Shown here: positions 8,713 to 17,449 of the stretch, in pieces
Layout: the number at the start of each line of letters is the position of its first letter
Numbering within the stretch: the first letter of the stretch is position 1
Assembly: GCF_900103345.1 (NCBI RefSeq)
Contig: NZ_LT629702.1
Span: 4,526,001 to 4,590,000, forward strand
Reading direction: 5' to 3'
DNA: 64,000 nt
Source of the DNA: Pseudomonas azotoformans
GTDB lineage: Bacteria; Pseudomonadota; Gammaproteobacteria; Pseudomonadales; Pseudomonadaceae
Made by a program: the position numbers and the translations under genes
The notes under the pieces: generated by a model
Told to the model about the DNA's origin: nothing
Database searches by the model: none
Seen by the model: only the letters and a program-made list of their open reading frames with translations

Positions 8713-9850
8713 CGGGCTGTGCTGCGCCGAAGGCACCCTGGCGCACCAGCAGAAGCACCAAGCCCAGCGCACCCGCCGCCATCAGCAGCGGCAACGCATG
8801 CCCGCTGATCCACTGGGTACCCGCCCCTGCCACCAACGGGCCGATCAGGCAGCCGATACCCCACAACTGCGCCACGTGGGCATTGGCGCGTACCAGCGCG
8901 ACATCGCGGTAACGCTCGCCGATCAAGATCAATGACAGGGTAAACAAGCCGCCGGCACTCGCACCGAATACCACCCATATCGGCCAGATCAATGGCGTGT
9001 GCATCAGCAGCGGAATCGCCAGGCTCGATACCAGCAACAACACAGCACAGCCCAGAAATAACGTGCGCCGAGGCAAATAGTCGGCCAGTGCACCGATGGG
9101 CAATTGCAGTAACGCGTCGCCAACCACTACCGTGCTGACCATGGCCAAGGCGATCTCAGCGGTGAACCCTTGTTGCAGGCAGTACACCGGCAACAACGTC
9201 AGGATCATCGCCTCGAACGCAGCGAATAGCGCCACCGCCCAGGCAATCGCCGGCAGGCTCCGGCAGAAGCGCCACAGTTGCGCGAACGTCACGCTGAAGG
9301 ACTCGGCGCTCGGCGCACCTGAGCGCCCCAGCAGCAACAGCGGCGCAACCATCAACAGGCCGACACCCACCCAGAAACCGTAGTCATGATCGGTGCCGAT
9401 CAAGCCTAACAGTAACGGACCCGACAGCTGGCTCAAGGCATAGCTGCAGCCGTACAGCGCCACCAGCCGGCCGCGCCACTGCTCCACCACCAACTGGTTG
9501 ATCCAACTCTCGCCGAGGATAAACACGATGGTCAGGATCACGCCGATCATCAGGCGCAGCACCAGCCACACCGGGTAGCTGGGCAGGATCGCCAGCAGGC
9601 CGATGGACACCGCGCCCGCCCACAGGCACAGGCGCATAAGGTTGGCGGTGCCAAGCCATGAGGCCAGGCGACTGGAAACCTTCGCGCCGAGCAATACGCC
9701 AAAGGCCGGCATCGCTGCCATCACGCCAATCGCGAAACTGCCGTAGCCCCAGCTTTCCAGGCGCAGGGACACCAGCGGCATGCTGACGCCCAGGGCCAGG
9801 CCGACGCTGAGCACCGAGGCCAATACGGCGAAATAAGTCGCCCAACGCAT
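8708..9850 (-). CDS. MFS transporter
   Basis: 380-residue major facilitator superfamily permease with about 12 hydrophobic segments and the loop motif GALADYLPRRTLFLG between helices 8 and 9. The start at 9850 (MRWATYFAVLASVL) has CAGGAG 8 bases upstream; an in-frame start 33 bases earlier is weaker. It resembles the YcaD-like group, whose substrate is unknown. P. aeruginosa has an MFS gene (PA5311) in the same place beside kauB, so an amine or amino-acid substrate is possible but unproven. The stop codon lies inside a REPIN arm. Confidence 0.88.
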   Translation of the reverse strand: MRWATYFAVLASVLSVGLALGVSMPLVSLRLESWGYGSFAIGVMAAMPAFGVLLGAKVSSRLASWLGTANLMRLCLWAGAVSIGLLAILPSYPVWLVLRLMIGVILTIVFILGESWINQLVVEQWRGRLVALYGCSYALSQLSGPLLLGLIGTDHDYGFWVGVGLLMVAPLLLLGRSGAPSAESFSVTFAQLWRFCRSLPAIAWAVALFAAFEAMILTLLPVYCLQQGFTAEIALAMVSTVVVGDALLQLPIGALADYLPRRTLFLGCAVLLLVSSLAIPLLMHTPLIWPIWVVFGASAGGLFTLSLILIGERYRDVALVRANAHVAQLWGIGCLIGPLVAGAGTQWISGHALPLLMAAGALGLVLLLVRQGAFGAAQPV

Positions 9851-9892
9851 TTCCACGCTCCTGTGGATCATTTTCAAGTTCACACAAACCAG

Positions 9893-9982
9893 TGTGGGAG
9901 GGGGCTTGCCCCCGATTGCGGTGGATCAGTGAGCACCGCTGGCGCCTGACACACTGCTATCGGGGGCAAGCCCCCTCCCACA
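9893..9982. repeat. REPIN (GTGGGAGGGGGCTTGC type)
   Basis: Inverted copies TGTGGGAGGGGGCTTGCCCC and its complement flank a short spacer. Located between the 5' end of the MFS gene and the 3' end of the aldehyde dehydrogenase gene. Same family as 19846-19934 and 28933-29021, which share the CCCCCGATTG inner flank. Confidence 0.85.
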
Positions 9983-10000
9983 TTTGACCCAGCGTGCTGC

Positions 10001-11494
10001 TTAGAGCTTGATCCAGGTCGCCTTCAACTCGGTGTACTTGTCGAACGCATGCAGCGACTTGTCGCGACCGTTGCCCGACTGCTTGAAGCCGCCAAACGGC
10101 GCGGTCATGTCGCCGCCATCGTACTGGTTGACCCACACGCTACCGGCGCGCAGGGCCTTGGCGGTCAGGTGCGCCTTGGAGATGTCCGCCGTCCACACCG
10201 CCGCGGCCAGGCCGTAGATGGTGTCGTTGGCAATGGCGACAGCCTCTTCAGCGCTGTCGAAGGTGATCACCGACAGGACTGGGCCGAAGATTTCTTCCTT
10301 GGCGATCTTCATCGCATTGGTCACACCGTCGAAAATCGTCGGTTCAACATAGGTGCCGCCGGTTTCTTCCAGCGTGCGCTTGCCACCCGCAACCAACTTG
10401 GCGCCATCGGCGTGACCCGCTTCGATATACGACAGCACTGTGTTCATCTGCTGGGTGTCAACCAGTGCGCCCACATTGGTCGCCGGGTCCAGCGGGTTGC
10501 CTGGCTTCCAGCCCTTGAGGGCCTCGATCACCAGCGGCAGGAATTTGTCCTTGATGGAGCGCTCCACCAGCAGACGTGAACCGGCGGTGCAGACCTCGCC
10601 CTGGTTGAAGGCGATGGCGCCGGCGGCGGATTCGGCAGCGGCTTGCAGGTCCGGCGCGTCGGCGAACACGATGTTCGGGCTCTTGCCGCCGGCTTCCAGC
10701 CAGACGCGCTTCATGTTCGATTCGCCGGAGCGGATCAACAGTTGCTTGGCAATCTTGGTGGAGCCGGTGAACACCAGGGTGTCGACGTCCATGTGCAGCG
10801 CCAGCGCATTGCCCACGGTATGGCCGTAGCCCGGCAGCACGTTGAATACACCTTTTGGAATACCGGCTTCAACGGCCAGTGCCGCGATACGGATGGCGGT
10901 CAACGGGGACTTTTCGGACGGCTTGAGGATCACCGAGTTACCGGTGGACAACGCAGGCCCCAGCTTCCAGCAGGCCATCATCAACGGAAAATTCCACGGC
11001 ACGATGGCGCCGACAACACCCACGGGCTCACGGGTCACCAGGCCCAGCTGATCGTGCGGGGTCGCGGCGACCTCGTCGTAGATCTTGTCGATGGCCTCGC
11101 CACTCCAGCTCAGGGCATTCGCCGCGCCGGGTACGTCGATGTTCAGGGAGTCGCTGATCGGCTTGCCCATGTCCAGGGTTTCGAGCAGCGCCAGCTCTTC
11201 GGCATTGGCCTTGAGCAACGCAGCAAAACGGATCATGGCGGATTTGCGCTTGGCCGGCGCCAGGCGTGACCACACGCCGGAATTGAAGGTGGCGCGGGCG
11301 TTTTCGACGGCGCGCTGGGCGTCGGCGGCGTCACAGCTGGCAACGGTGGCCAGCAGGCGACCATCGACCGGGCTGATGCATTCGAAGGTGTCACCGGAAA
11401 CAGCGGCGGTGTACTCGCCATTGATGTAGGCGCGGCCTTCGATCTTCAGATCCTTGGCGCGTTGTTCCCAGTCGGCACGGGTCAGGGTGGTCAT
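10001..11494 (-). CDS. kauB: Aldehyde dehydrogenase KauB/PuuC type (polyamine/guanidino-aldehyde oxidation)
   Basis: 497-residue NAD(P)-dependent aldehyde dehydrogenase. It has the VPWNFPLMMACWKLGPAL substrate/cofactor segment, the FTGSTKIAKQL Rossmann motif, the general-base glutamate in LEAGGKSPN and the catalytic cysteine in FNQGEVCTAGSR near residue 302. The closest named proteins are E. coli PuuC and P. aeruginosa KauB/PauC, which oxidise gamma-glutamyl-aminobutyraldehyde or 4-guanidinobutyraldehyde in putrescine and agmatine catabolism. Position and neighbours match PA5312. The start has GAGGAGG 8 bases upstream. The gene is divergent from a cupin gene, and a PuuR-like palindrome lies between them. 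Confidence 0.9.
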   Translation of the reverse strand: MTTLTRADWEQRAKDLKIEGRAYINGEYTAAVSGDTFECISPVDGRLLATVASCDAADAQRAVENARATFNSGVWSRLAPAKRKSAMIRFAALLKANAEELALLETLDMGKPISDSLNIDVPGAANALSWSGEAIDKIYDEVAATPHDQLGLVTREPVGVVGAIVPWNFPLMMACWKLGPALSTGNSVILKPSEKSPLTAIRIAALAVEAGIPKGVFNVLPGYGHTVGNALALHMDVDTLVFTGSTKIAKQLLIRSGESNMKRVWLEAGGKSPNIVFADAPDLQAAAESAAGAIAFNQGEVCTAGSRLLVERSIKDKFLPLVIEALKGWKPGNPLDPATNVGALVDTQQMNTVLSYIEAGHADGAKLVAGGKRTLEETGGTYVEPTIFDGVTNAMKIAKEEIFGPVLSVITFDSAEEAVAIANDTIYGLAAAVWTADISKAHLTAKALRAGSVWVNQYDGGDMTAPFGGFKQSGNGRDKSLHAFDKYTELKATWIKL

Positions 11495-11661
11495 GCGAGT
11501 GTCCTCCTCTTATTGAATACAAGGGCCAGGGGATGTCCCACGGCAGCCTTAAAGAATTCTTGCCCGCCAGCCAATGGTTCGGCGCAAGGCAGCTGCCACC
11601 CTAAACCAGCGGCTGGGGGTGTTTCAATATATTTGACATAACGCCAGTAAACGCCCTTGCG

Positions 11662-11681
11662 ATGTTCATTTTAATAAACAT
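11662..11681. promoter_or_regulatory. PuuR/PauR-like palindromic operator candidate
   Basis: Near-perfect palindrome with arms ATGTTCATT and AATAAACAT (one mismatch) around TT. The minus-strand half AAAATGAACAT resembles the half-site recognised by E. coli PuuR (ending ATAATGAACA). It lies 42 bases before the cupin start and about 170 bases before kauB, so it could control both. Confidence 0.5.
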
Positions 11682-11723
11682 AGACTTTGGGCTCTCCAAC
11701 CGCAGGCCAGACGGGACACGCAC

Positions 11724-12086
11724 ATGAGCATCCAGGACATCGTCGACTTCAGCCAAGCCAAGACCGCCGCCGAGCGCTACCGCCCTGCCGCCGAAAAAAT
11801 CCTCAAGGGTGACCCCGAACAAACGATTTACAACCACTACAACAGCCCCTGCGGCCAGATGAGCGCGGGCGTGTGGGAAGGTGAAGTCGGGCAGTGGAAG
11901 GTCAATTACACCGAGCATGAGTACTGCGAAATTGTGCAGGGCGTGTCCGTGCTGCGTGATGCCGACGGCAACGCCAAGACCTTGCGCGCTGGCGACCGTT
12001 TCGTGATTCCCGCTGGTTTCAGCGGCACCTGGGAAGTGCTGGAGGCGTGCCGCAAGATCTACGTGGTGTTTGAACAGAAGGCCTGA
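11724..12086 (+). CDS. Cupin domain protein
   Basis: 120-residue single-domain cupin of the DUF861/EutQ-like group. The predicted barrel carries YTEHEYCEIVQG and the second motif LRAGDRFVIPAGFSGTWEV; the metal-ligand pattern is reduced compared with catalytic cupins. Such proteins accompany polyamine and amino-acid catabolic genes in Pseudomonas. Divergent position to kauB and the shared palindrome suggest the same pathway. No reaction can be assigned. A repeat and a bidirectional terminator follow. Confidence 0.85.
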   Translation: MSIQDIVDFSQAKTAAERYRPAAEKILKGDPEQTIYNHYNSPCGQMSAGVWEGEVGQWKVNYTEHEYCEIVQGVSVLRDADGNAKTLRAGDRFVIPAGFSGTWEVLEACRKIYVVFEQKA

Positions 12087-12097
12087 TCAAGACGGCG

Positions 12098-12148
12098 GGA
12101 CGCGGAGCGTCCGAGGCGGCGTTCCCACGCAGAGCGTGGGAACGATCA
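12098..12148. repeat. GTTCCCACGC-type palindromic repeat
   Basis: GTTCCCACGC AGA GCGTGGGAAC forms a perfect 10-base-arm hairpin, preceded by a smaller GGACGCGGAGCGTCC hairpin. The same family, in longer form, interrupts the T6SS operon at 59925-60028. Confidence 0.75.
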
Positions 12149-12151
12149 GGC

Positions 12152-12188
12152 AAAAAAAAGCCCGAATCGTGAGATACGGGCTTTTTTT
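12152..12188. terminator. Bidirectional intrinsic terminator (cupin gene / rpmG)
   Basis: Stem AGCCCG...CGGGCT flanked by a run of eight As on one side and seven Ts on the other, so it can stop transcription from both convergent genes. Confidence 0.85.
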
Positions 12189-12206
12189 CACAAGGAGGAA
12201 AATCAA

Positions 12207-12362
12207 TTACTTGATTTTGCCTTCTTTGTAGATCACGTGCTTGCGAACGCGCGGGTCGAACATTTTCTTTTCGAGCTTGTCCGGGGTAGTACGCTTGTTC
12301 TTGTCGGTAGTGTAGAAGTGACCAGTACCGGCGCTAGAGATCATTCGAATCAATTCACGCAT
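12207..12362 (-). CDS. rpmG: 50S ribosomal protein L33
   Basis: 51-residue L33 of the large ribosomal subunit. The translation begins [20 protein letters not shown] and ends [12 protein letters not shown], the usual Pseudomonas form. No zinc-binding cysteine pairs are present, so this is the zinc-independent type. It is 11 bases downstream of rpmB on the minus strand, the standard rpmB-rpmG operon, and ends in a strong terminator. Confidence 0.97.
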   Translation of the reverse strand: MRELIRMISSAGTGHFYTTDKNKRTTPDKLEKKMFDPRVRKHVIYKEGKIK

Positions 12363-12373
12363 GATATAGCTCC

Positions 12374-12607
12374 TTAGATTGTGCCAGCGCGGCGCAATTC
12401 AGCCAGCACGACAGTGATGCCACGCTTGTCGATGATGCGCATGCCTTTGGCAGATACGCGCAGACGGACGAAACGTTTCTCTTCTTCAACCCAGAAGCGG
12501 TGATGCTGCAGGTTCGGCAGGAAACGACGACGGGTTTTGTTATTTGCGTGGGAAATGTTATTCCCAGTCACCGGACCCTTACCGGTAACTTGACAGACTC
12601 TCGACAT
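12374..12607 (-). CDS. rpmB: 50S ribosomal protein L28
   Basis: 77-residue L28 of the large subunit, beginning [20 protein letters not shown] with the conserved [12 protein letters not shown] basic segment. First gene of the rpmB-rpmG operon. Transcription probably starts from the extended -10 type promoter at 12756-12784, which would give a leader of about 140 bases. Confidence 0.97.
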   Translation of the reverse strand: MSRVCQVTGKGPVTGNNISHANNKTRRRFLPNLQHHRFWVEEEKRFVRLRVSAKGMRIIDKRGITVVLAELRRAGTI

Positions 12608-13065
12608 GCCTCAGCCCTCTAAAACCACATGCCCAACCCGGCATGGGTTGGCCGCTTAATCTCTCAGTCATTTGGCGCCAGGCGCCGCGTTTCTTTAGGG
12701 TCTTACCGGCTACACCTACAAGCGAAGGAACCGGGCCCCTAGAAAAGAGCGCTGCTTTATACCAGAAAGACCCCAGTGCAACAACAGCCCGCGTGTTTTT
12801 ACTGGCGTAAATCTTGGCGGCAGACGCCTGAACCGTTGCCAGGAGGGGCCGCTGTCATAGCCGACCGCTCGTCGCACAGAATGATTTACGGCGCATACGG
12901 GCACGGTGAAGTGCACGAAGAAACGCACCGAGGCGCCATCAAAACAGCATTTGGCGCAAAAGCACAGGCAAAAATGGGCTAGTCATTTACCTATCAGACC
13001 ACTACGGTAGGACTTTTCCAGACTGCACTCGCAGATGGGCCTTCGATCTGCAAAGGAAACCGAAC
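12608..13065. other. Intergenic region between rpmB and the peptide-binding protein gene
   Basis: 458 bases without a convincing gene. It holds the probable rpmBG promoter and must hold the promoter for the plus-strand gene at 13066. Short open frames at 12776-12982 (plus) and 12716-12928 (minus) have no good ribosome-binding site or recognisable product and overlap each other. Nothing else is evident. Confidence 0.6.
12756..12784 (-). promoter_or_regulatory. Probable sigma-70 promoter of rpmB-rpmG
   Basis: On the minus strand TTGTTG is followed after 17 bases by TATAAA, with TG one base upstream of the -10 (extended -10). The position is about 150 bases before the rpmB start. Confidence 0.45.
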
Positions 13066-14655
13066 ATGCGCCTCGCTGCCCTACCGCTATTGCTAGCCCC
13101 TCTCTTTATCGCCCCGCTGGCCTCTGCCGCCAGCACCTTGAGCGTCTGCACCGAGGCCAGCCCCGAAGGGTTCGATGTGGTGCAATACAATTCGCTGACC
13201 ACCACCAATGCCTCGGCCGACGTGCTGATGAACCGCCTGGTGGACTATGACGCGACCAGTGGCAAACTGGTGCCCAGCCTGGCGGACAGCTGGGACGTCT
13301 CGCCGGATGGCCTGACCTATACCTTCAAGCTGCACCCGGATGTGAAATTCCATCGCACCGAGTACTTCACCCCAAGCCGCACCCTGACCGCCGAAGACGT
13401 GCGTTTCAGCTTCGAGCGCATGCTCGACCCGGCCAACCCCTGGCACAAGATCGCCCAGAGCGGCTTCCCTCACGCCCAGTCGCTGCAACTGCCGACGCTG
13501 GTAAAAAAGATCGACGCTCTCGACCCACTGACCGTGCGTTTCACCCTGGATCATGCCGACTCCACCTTCCTCGCCGCGCTGAGCATGGGCTTCGCGTCGA
13601 TCTACCCGGCCGAATACGCCGACAAACTGCTCAAGGCCGGCACGCCGGAGAAGCTTAACAGCCAGCCGATCGGCACTGGACCGTTTATCTTCAGCCGTTT
13701 CCAGAAAGATGCCGTGGTGCGCTACAAGGCCAACCCGGACTACTTCGCCGGCAAACCGGCTGTGGATAACTTGATCTTCGCCATCACGCCGGACGCCAAC
13801 GTACGCCTGCAGAAACTGCACCGCGATGAGTGCCAGATTGCGCTGTCGCCCAAGCCGCTGGACGTGGGTGAGGCCGAAAAGGACCCGGCGCTCAAGGTGG
13901 AGAAGACCGCTGCCTTCATGACCGCCTTTGTGGCCATCAACAGCCAGCACCCGCCGCTGGACAAGCCCGAAGTGCGCCAGGCGATCAACCTGGCCTTCGA
14001 CAAGGGCAGCTACCTCAAGGCCGTGTTTGAAGGCACCGCCGAGGCCGCCAATGGCCCTTACCCGCCGAACACCTGGAGCTACGCCAAGGAGCTGCCGGGT
14101 TATCCACAGGACCTCGCCAAGGCCAAGGCGCTGCTCGACCGCGCCGGACTCAAGGACGGCTTCAAGACCACCCTCTGGACCCGCCCCACCGGCAGCCTGC
14201 TGAACCCCAACCCGAACCTTGGCGCACAACTGCTGCAGGCTGACCTGGCCAAGGTCGGCATCCAGGCCGAGATCCGTGTGATCGAATGGGGCGAACTGAT
14301 CCGCCGCGCCAAGGCCGGCGAACACGACCTGCTGTTCATGGGCTGGGCCGGCGACAACGGTGACCCGGATAACTTCCTGACCCCGCAGTTCTCCTGCGCG
14401 GCGGTGAAATCGGGCACCAACTTCGCCCGCTACTGCGACCCTGCGCTGGACAAGCTGATCAGCGCCGGCAAGACCACCAGCGAGCAAGGCGTGCGCAGCA
14501 AGCTGTACCAACAGGCCCAGGCGCAGATCCAGCAACAGGCCTTGTGGTTGCCGCTGGCGCACCCCACAGCGTTTGCCCTGGCCCGCAAGAGTGTCGAGGG
14601 CTACCAGGTGAGCCCGTTCGGACGCCAGGATTTTTCGAAGGTCAGCGTCAAGTAA
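13066..14655 (+). CDS. Periplasmic peptide-binding protein (DppA-like, SBP family 5), orphan
   Basis: 529-residue solute-binding protein of dipeptide/oligopeptide ABC importers. The signal peptide MRLAALPLLLAPLFIAPLAS ends near an ASA site at residues 20-22. The family signature is seen in SADVLMNRLVDYD and LADSWDVSPDGLTYTFKLHP (residues about 50-100), with the conserved PIGTGPFIF segment near residue 206. AAAGGAAA precedes the ATG. No permease or ATPase genes adjoin, so it must dock on a transporter encoded elsewhere, as the P. aeruginosa DppA1-A5 proteins do; PA5317 (dppA5) is in the same chromosomal place. Peptide specificity is unknown. Confidence 0.9.
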   Translation: MRLAALPLLLAPLFIAPLASAASTLSVCTEASPEGFDVVQYNSLTTTNASADVLMNRLVDYDATSGKLVPSLADSWDVSPDGLTYTFKLHPDVKFHRTEYFTPSRTLTAEDVRFSFERMLDPANPWHKIAQSGFPHAQSLQLPTLVKKIDALDPLTVRFTLDHADSTFLAALSMGFASIYPAEYADKLLKAGTPEKLNSQPIGTGPFIFSRFQKDAVVRYKANPDYFAGKPAVDNLIFAITPDANVRLQKLHRDECQIALSPKPLDVGEAEKDPALKVEKTAAFMTAFVAINSQHPPLDKPEVRQAINLAFDKGSYLKAVFEGTAEAANGPYPPNTWSYAKELPGYPQDLAKAKALLDRAGLKDGFKTTLWTRPTGSLLNPNPNLGAQLLQADLAKVGIQAEIRVIEWGELIRRAKAGEHDLLFMGWAGDNGDPDNFLTPQFSCAAVKSGTNFARYCDPALDKLISAGKTTSEQGVRSKLYQQAQAQIQQQALWLPLAHPTAFALARKSVEGYQVSPFGRQDFSKVSVK

Positions 14656-14661
14656 CCCCTC

Positions 14662-14689
14662 TGTAGGAGCTGGCTTGCCAGCTCCTACA
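14662..14689. repeat. REP-like palindrome (single, GTAGGAGCTGGCTTGCC type)
   Basis: Perfect inverted repeat, TGTAGGAGCTGGC and its complement around TT, between convergent genes. It overlaps the radC stop codon and last codon (14685-14689), and could double as a transcription stop. Confidence 0.75.
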
Positions 14690-15359
14690 TCCACCCATAT
14701 TCCGCCATCGACAACGGGTCTCCATCCCCCACAATGATGTGATCCAGCACCCGCACGTCCACCACCTCCAAGGCCTTTTGCAGTAATTTGGTCAATTTCC
14801 GATCAGCTGCACTCGGCTCAAGGCTCCCGGAAGGATGGTTGTGGCACAGGATCAACGCCGCCGCGTTGTAGGCCAAAGCGCGCTTGACCACCTGCCGGGG
14901 ATACACCATCGCCGCGTCGATGGTGCCTTGGGACAAAGCCTCGAAACCCAGCACCCGGTGCCGTGAATCAAGGAACAGGCAGCCGAATATCTCGTGGGGC
15001 TCATGGCGCAACATGGCCTTGAGGTAATCGCGCACCGCCACCGGGCTTTCCAGCACCGAGTCGTGTCGCAGGCGCTCGGCCATATGACGCTTGGCCATTT
15101 CCAGCACCGCCTGCAACTGGGCAAACTTCGCCGGCCCCAGGCCCAATTGTTGGTTGAACAATGTTTGGCTGGCCTCCAGCAATGGGCGCAAGCCGCCGAA
15201 TTGCGCCAGCAGATGGCGCGCCAGGTCGACCGCGCTCCTGCCGGAAACCCCGGTACGCAGGAAGATCGCCAGCAACTCGGCATCCGACAGGCTCGCCGCG
15301 CCCCACTCCAAAAGCTTCTCTCGCGGCCGCTCTGCCGCCGGCCAATCGCGAATACTCAT
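14685..15359 (-). CDS. radC: RadC-family JAMM/MPN+ protein
   Basis: 224-residue RadC. An N-terminal UPF0758 helix-hairpin-helix part ([20 protein letters not shown]) is followed by a JAB/MPN+ metalloprotease-like domain with [18 protein letters not shown], the JAMM zinc motif, near residues 173-190. Despite the name, a DNA-repair role is doubtful and the in vivo function is unknown. The length is normal. It is divergent from coaBC, as in most pseudomonads, and its 3' end lies within a REP-like palindrome. Confidence 0.95.
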   Translation of the reverse strand: MSIRDWPAAERPREKLLEWGAASLSDAELLAIFLRTGVSGRSAVDLARHLLAQFGGLRPLLEASQTLFNQQLGLGPAKFAQLQAVLEMAKRHMAERLRHDSVLESPVAVRDYLKAMLRHEPHEIFGCLFLDSRHRVLGFEALSQGTIDAAMVYPRQVVKRALAYNAAALILCHNHPSGSLEPSAADRKLTKLLQKALEVVDVRVLDHIIVGDGDPLSMAEYGWM

Positions 15360-15511
15360 CCCGCCTCCCTCTCCCTGTATGCCATGCGTACCGCTGTTGC
15401 CTCGCGGACGCTGTGTTATCGTAGGCCCTCTTTTTTGCAGGCGATTTCCCCTGGGGAGGGGGCATCGCAGGCGTCATTGAACTGGCAACACTGAACTGGA
15501 AAGGCAAACCA

Positions 15512-16720
15512 ATGCAGCGTCTGTATCGGAAACGCATCGTTCTCGGCGTTGGCGGCGGCATTGCCGCCTACAAGAGCGCAGAGCTGGTCCGCAGGCTCCT
15601 GGACCAGGGCGCCGAAGTGCGCGTGGTCATGACGCGCGGTGGCAGTGAGTTCATCACCCCGCTGACCATGCAGGCCTTGTCCGGGCACCCGGTTCACCTG
15701 GACCTGCTGGACCCTGCGGCCGAAGCCGCCATGGGTCACATCGAGCTGGCCAAATGGGCCGACCTGGTGCTGATCGCGCCGGCCACCGCCGACCTGATCG
15801 CGCGCCTGGCCCAAGGCATCGCCGATGACCTGCTGACCACTCTGGTACTCGCCACCGACGCCACCGTTGCCATCGCCCCGGCCATGAACCAGGCCATGTG
15901 GCGCGACCCCGCGACCCAGGCCAACACCCAGCTTCTGCAAAGCCGAGGCCTCAAGGTGTTCGGCCCGGCATCCGGCAGCCAGGCCTGCGGCGACGTTGGC
16001 ATGGGCCGCATGCTCGAAGCCACTGACCTGGCTCTGTGCGCCGCCGAGTGTTTCCAGCACCTGGCCCTGACCGGCAAGCACGTGTTGATCACCGCCGGCC
16101 CGACCCAGGAAAACATCGACCCGGTGCGCTACATCACCAACCATAGCTCAGGAAAAATGGGCTTTGCCCTGGCCGAAGCGGCGGTCGAGGCAGGCGCACG
16201 CGTCACCCTGATCACCGGCCCGGTGCATTTGCCGACCCCTGATCGGGTCACGCGAATCGACGTGGTCAGCGCCCGCGACATGCTGGCGGCCTGTGAGGCA
16301 GCCATTCCGTGCGACCTGTTCATTGCCTCGGCGGCGGTTGCGGACTACCGCCCGGAAGTCGTCGCCCCGCAAAAGCTCAAGAAAGACCCTACGAGCGGAG
16401 ACGGCCTGCTCCTGCAAATGGTGCGCAACCCGGACATCCTGGCCACCATCGCCACGCGTCCGGACCGTCCGTTCAGCGTCGGCTTTGCCGCCGAGACCGA
16501 GCATTTGCTGGACTACGCCGCACGCAAATTGAAAGACAAAAACCTCGACCTGATCGTTGCCAATGATGTCGCCAACCCAAGCATCGGCTTCAACAGCGAG
16601 GAAAACGCCTGCAGCGTGATCGACCGCGACCTGCACGCCACCCTTTTCGCCCAGACCAGCAAGGGCAAGATTGCCCGTCAACTGATCTCTTTTATCGCCC
16701 AACGGCTGAACCAGGTTTAA
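15512..16720 (+). CDS. coaBC: Bifunctional phosphopantothenoylcysteine decarboxylase/phosphopantothenate-cysteine ligase
   Basis: 402-residue CoaBC (Dfp) of coenzyme A synthesis. The N-terminal flavin-dependent CoaC domain shows [16 protein letters not shown] and the [16 protein letters not shown] active-site segment. The C-terminal CoaB domain shows [33 protein letters not shown] and the NDV motif ([12 protein letters not shown]). Together they convert phosphopantothenate and cysteine to phosphopantetheine. GGAAAGG lies before the ATG. It is followed after 5 bases by dut, a standard gamma-proteobacterial operon. Confidence 0.96.
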   Translation: MQRLYRKRIVLGVGGGIAAYKSAELVRRLLDQGAEVRVVMTRGGSEFITPLTMQALSGHPVHLDLLDPAAEAAMGHIELAKWADLVLIAPATADLIARLAQGIADDLLTTLVLATDATVAIAPAMNQAMWRDPATQANTQLLQSRGLKVFGPASGSQACGDVGMGRMLEATDLALCAAECFQHLALTGKHVLITAGPTQENIDPVRYITNHSSGKMGFALAEAAVEAGARVTLITGPVHLPTPDRVTRIDVVSARDMLAACEAAIPCDLFIASAAVADYRPEVVAPQKLKKDPTSGDGLLLQMVRNPDILATIATRPDRPFSVGFAAETEHLLDYAARKLKDKNLDLIVANDVANPSIGFNSEENACSVIDRDLHATLFAQTSKGKIARQLISFIAQRLNQV

Positions 16721-16725
16721 TTTCC

Positions 16726-17181
16726 ATGCACGCTTTGCAAGCCAAGATCCTCGACCCACGCATCGGCAGCGAATTCCCACTGCCGGCCTACGCCACCCCG
16801 GGCTCCGCAGGCCTCGACCTGCGCGCCATGCTCAAGCAAGACACCGTCCTTGAACCGGGCCAGACCATCCTGATCCCCACCGGCCTGTCGATCTACGTGG
16901 GCGACCCTGGCCTGGCGGCGCTGATCCTGCCGCGCTCGGGCCTGGGCCACAAACACGGCATCGTGCTGGGCAACCTGGTCGGCCTGATCGACTCGGACTA
17001 CCAGGGCGAGTTGATGGTGTCGTGCTGGAACCGTGGCCAGACCGCGTTCAACATCGCCGTCGGCGAGCGCATTGCCCAGTTGGTACTGGTGCCGGTGGTG
17101 CAGGCGCACTTCGAACTGGTCGAGGAGTTCGATGAGACCCAACGCGGCGCAGGCGGTTTTGGGCATTCCGGCAGCCACTGA
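16726..17181 (+). CDS. dut: dUTP pyrophosphatase
   Basis: 151-residue trimeric dUTPase that hydrolyses dUTP to dUMP, keeping uracil out of DNA and supplying the dTMP precursor. The five motifs are visible: AGLDLRAM (I), [10 protein letters not shown] (II), [11 protein letters not shown] (III), [11 protein letters not shown] (IV) and the C-terminal GGFGHSGSH arm (V, normally RGxGGFGSTG). The arm binds the nucleotide. It is 5 bases downstream of coaBC and upstream of algC. Confidence 0.96.
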   Translation: MHALQAKILDPRIGSEFPLPAYATPGSAGLDLRAMLKQDTVLEPGQTILIPTGLSIYVGDPGLAALILPRSGLGHKHGIVLGNLVGLIDSDYQGELMVSCWNRGQTAFNIAVGERIAQLVLVPVVQAHFELVEEFDETQRGAGGFGHSGSH

Positions 17182-17248
17182 CTAAGCTGAACCTGGCCGG
17201 GCGCCGTTGCCCGGCCCGACGCCACCGCAAGGCTTTTCAGGACGAAGA

Positions 17249-17449
17249 ATGCGCGGACTTTATCAGCGAGATTTCCCCATAGAAATCAAAGCATTACGCA
17301 GACAGAAAAGCGGCGCCAGCACGCCGATGGCACTTTTGCACCACGAACTCTCTGCCGAAAACACCGTCATACCCTTCAGTTTGAGCCTGCCGGCCAGCCA
17401 CATTAAGGCCAGCCTTGCCCCCTTCAGATGGAGTTTCCCCCCGCGATGA
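17249..17449 (+). other. Possible short leader ORF ending in an ATGA overlap with algC
   Basis: A 66-codon frame beginning MRGLYQRDFPIEIK has AGGACGAAG just upstream, and its TGA overlaps the algC ATG as ATGA, the geometry of translational coupling. Against it, the frame uses several codons rare in Pseudomonas (ATA, AGA, CGA, TTA) and matches no family that I know. It may be chance; kept as a low-confidence entry. Confidence 0.2.

Noticed and set aside
12776..12982. Small frames between rpmB and the peptide-binding gene
   Set aside because: No ribosome-binding site, no known product, and mutually overlapping on both strands.
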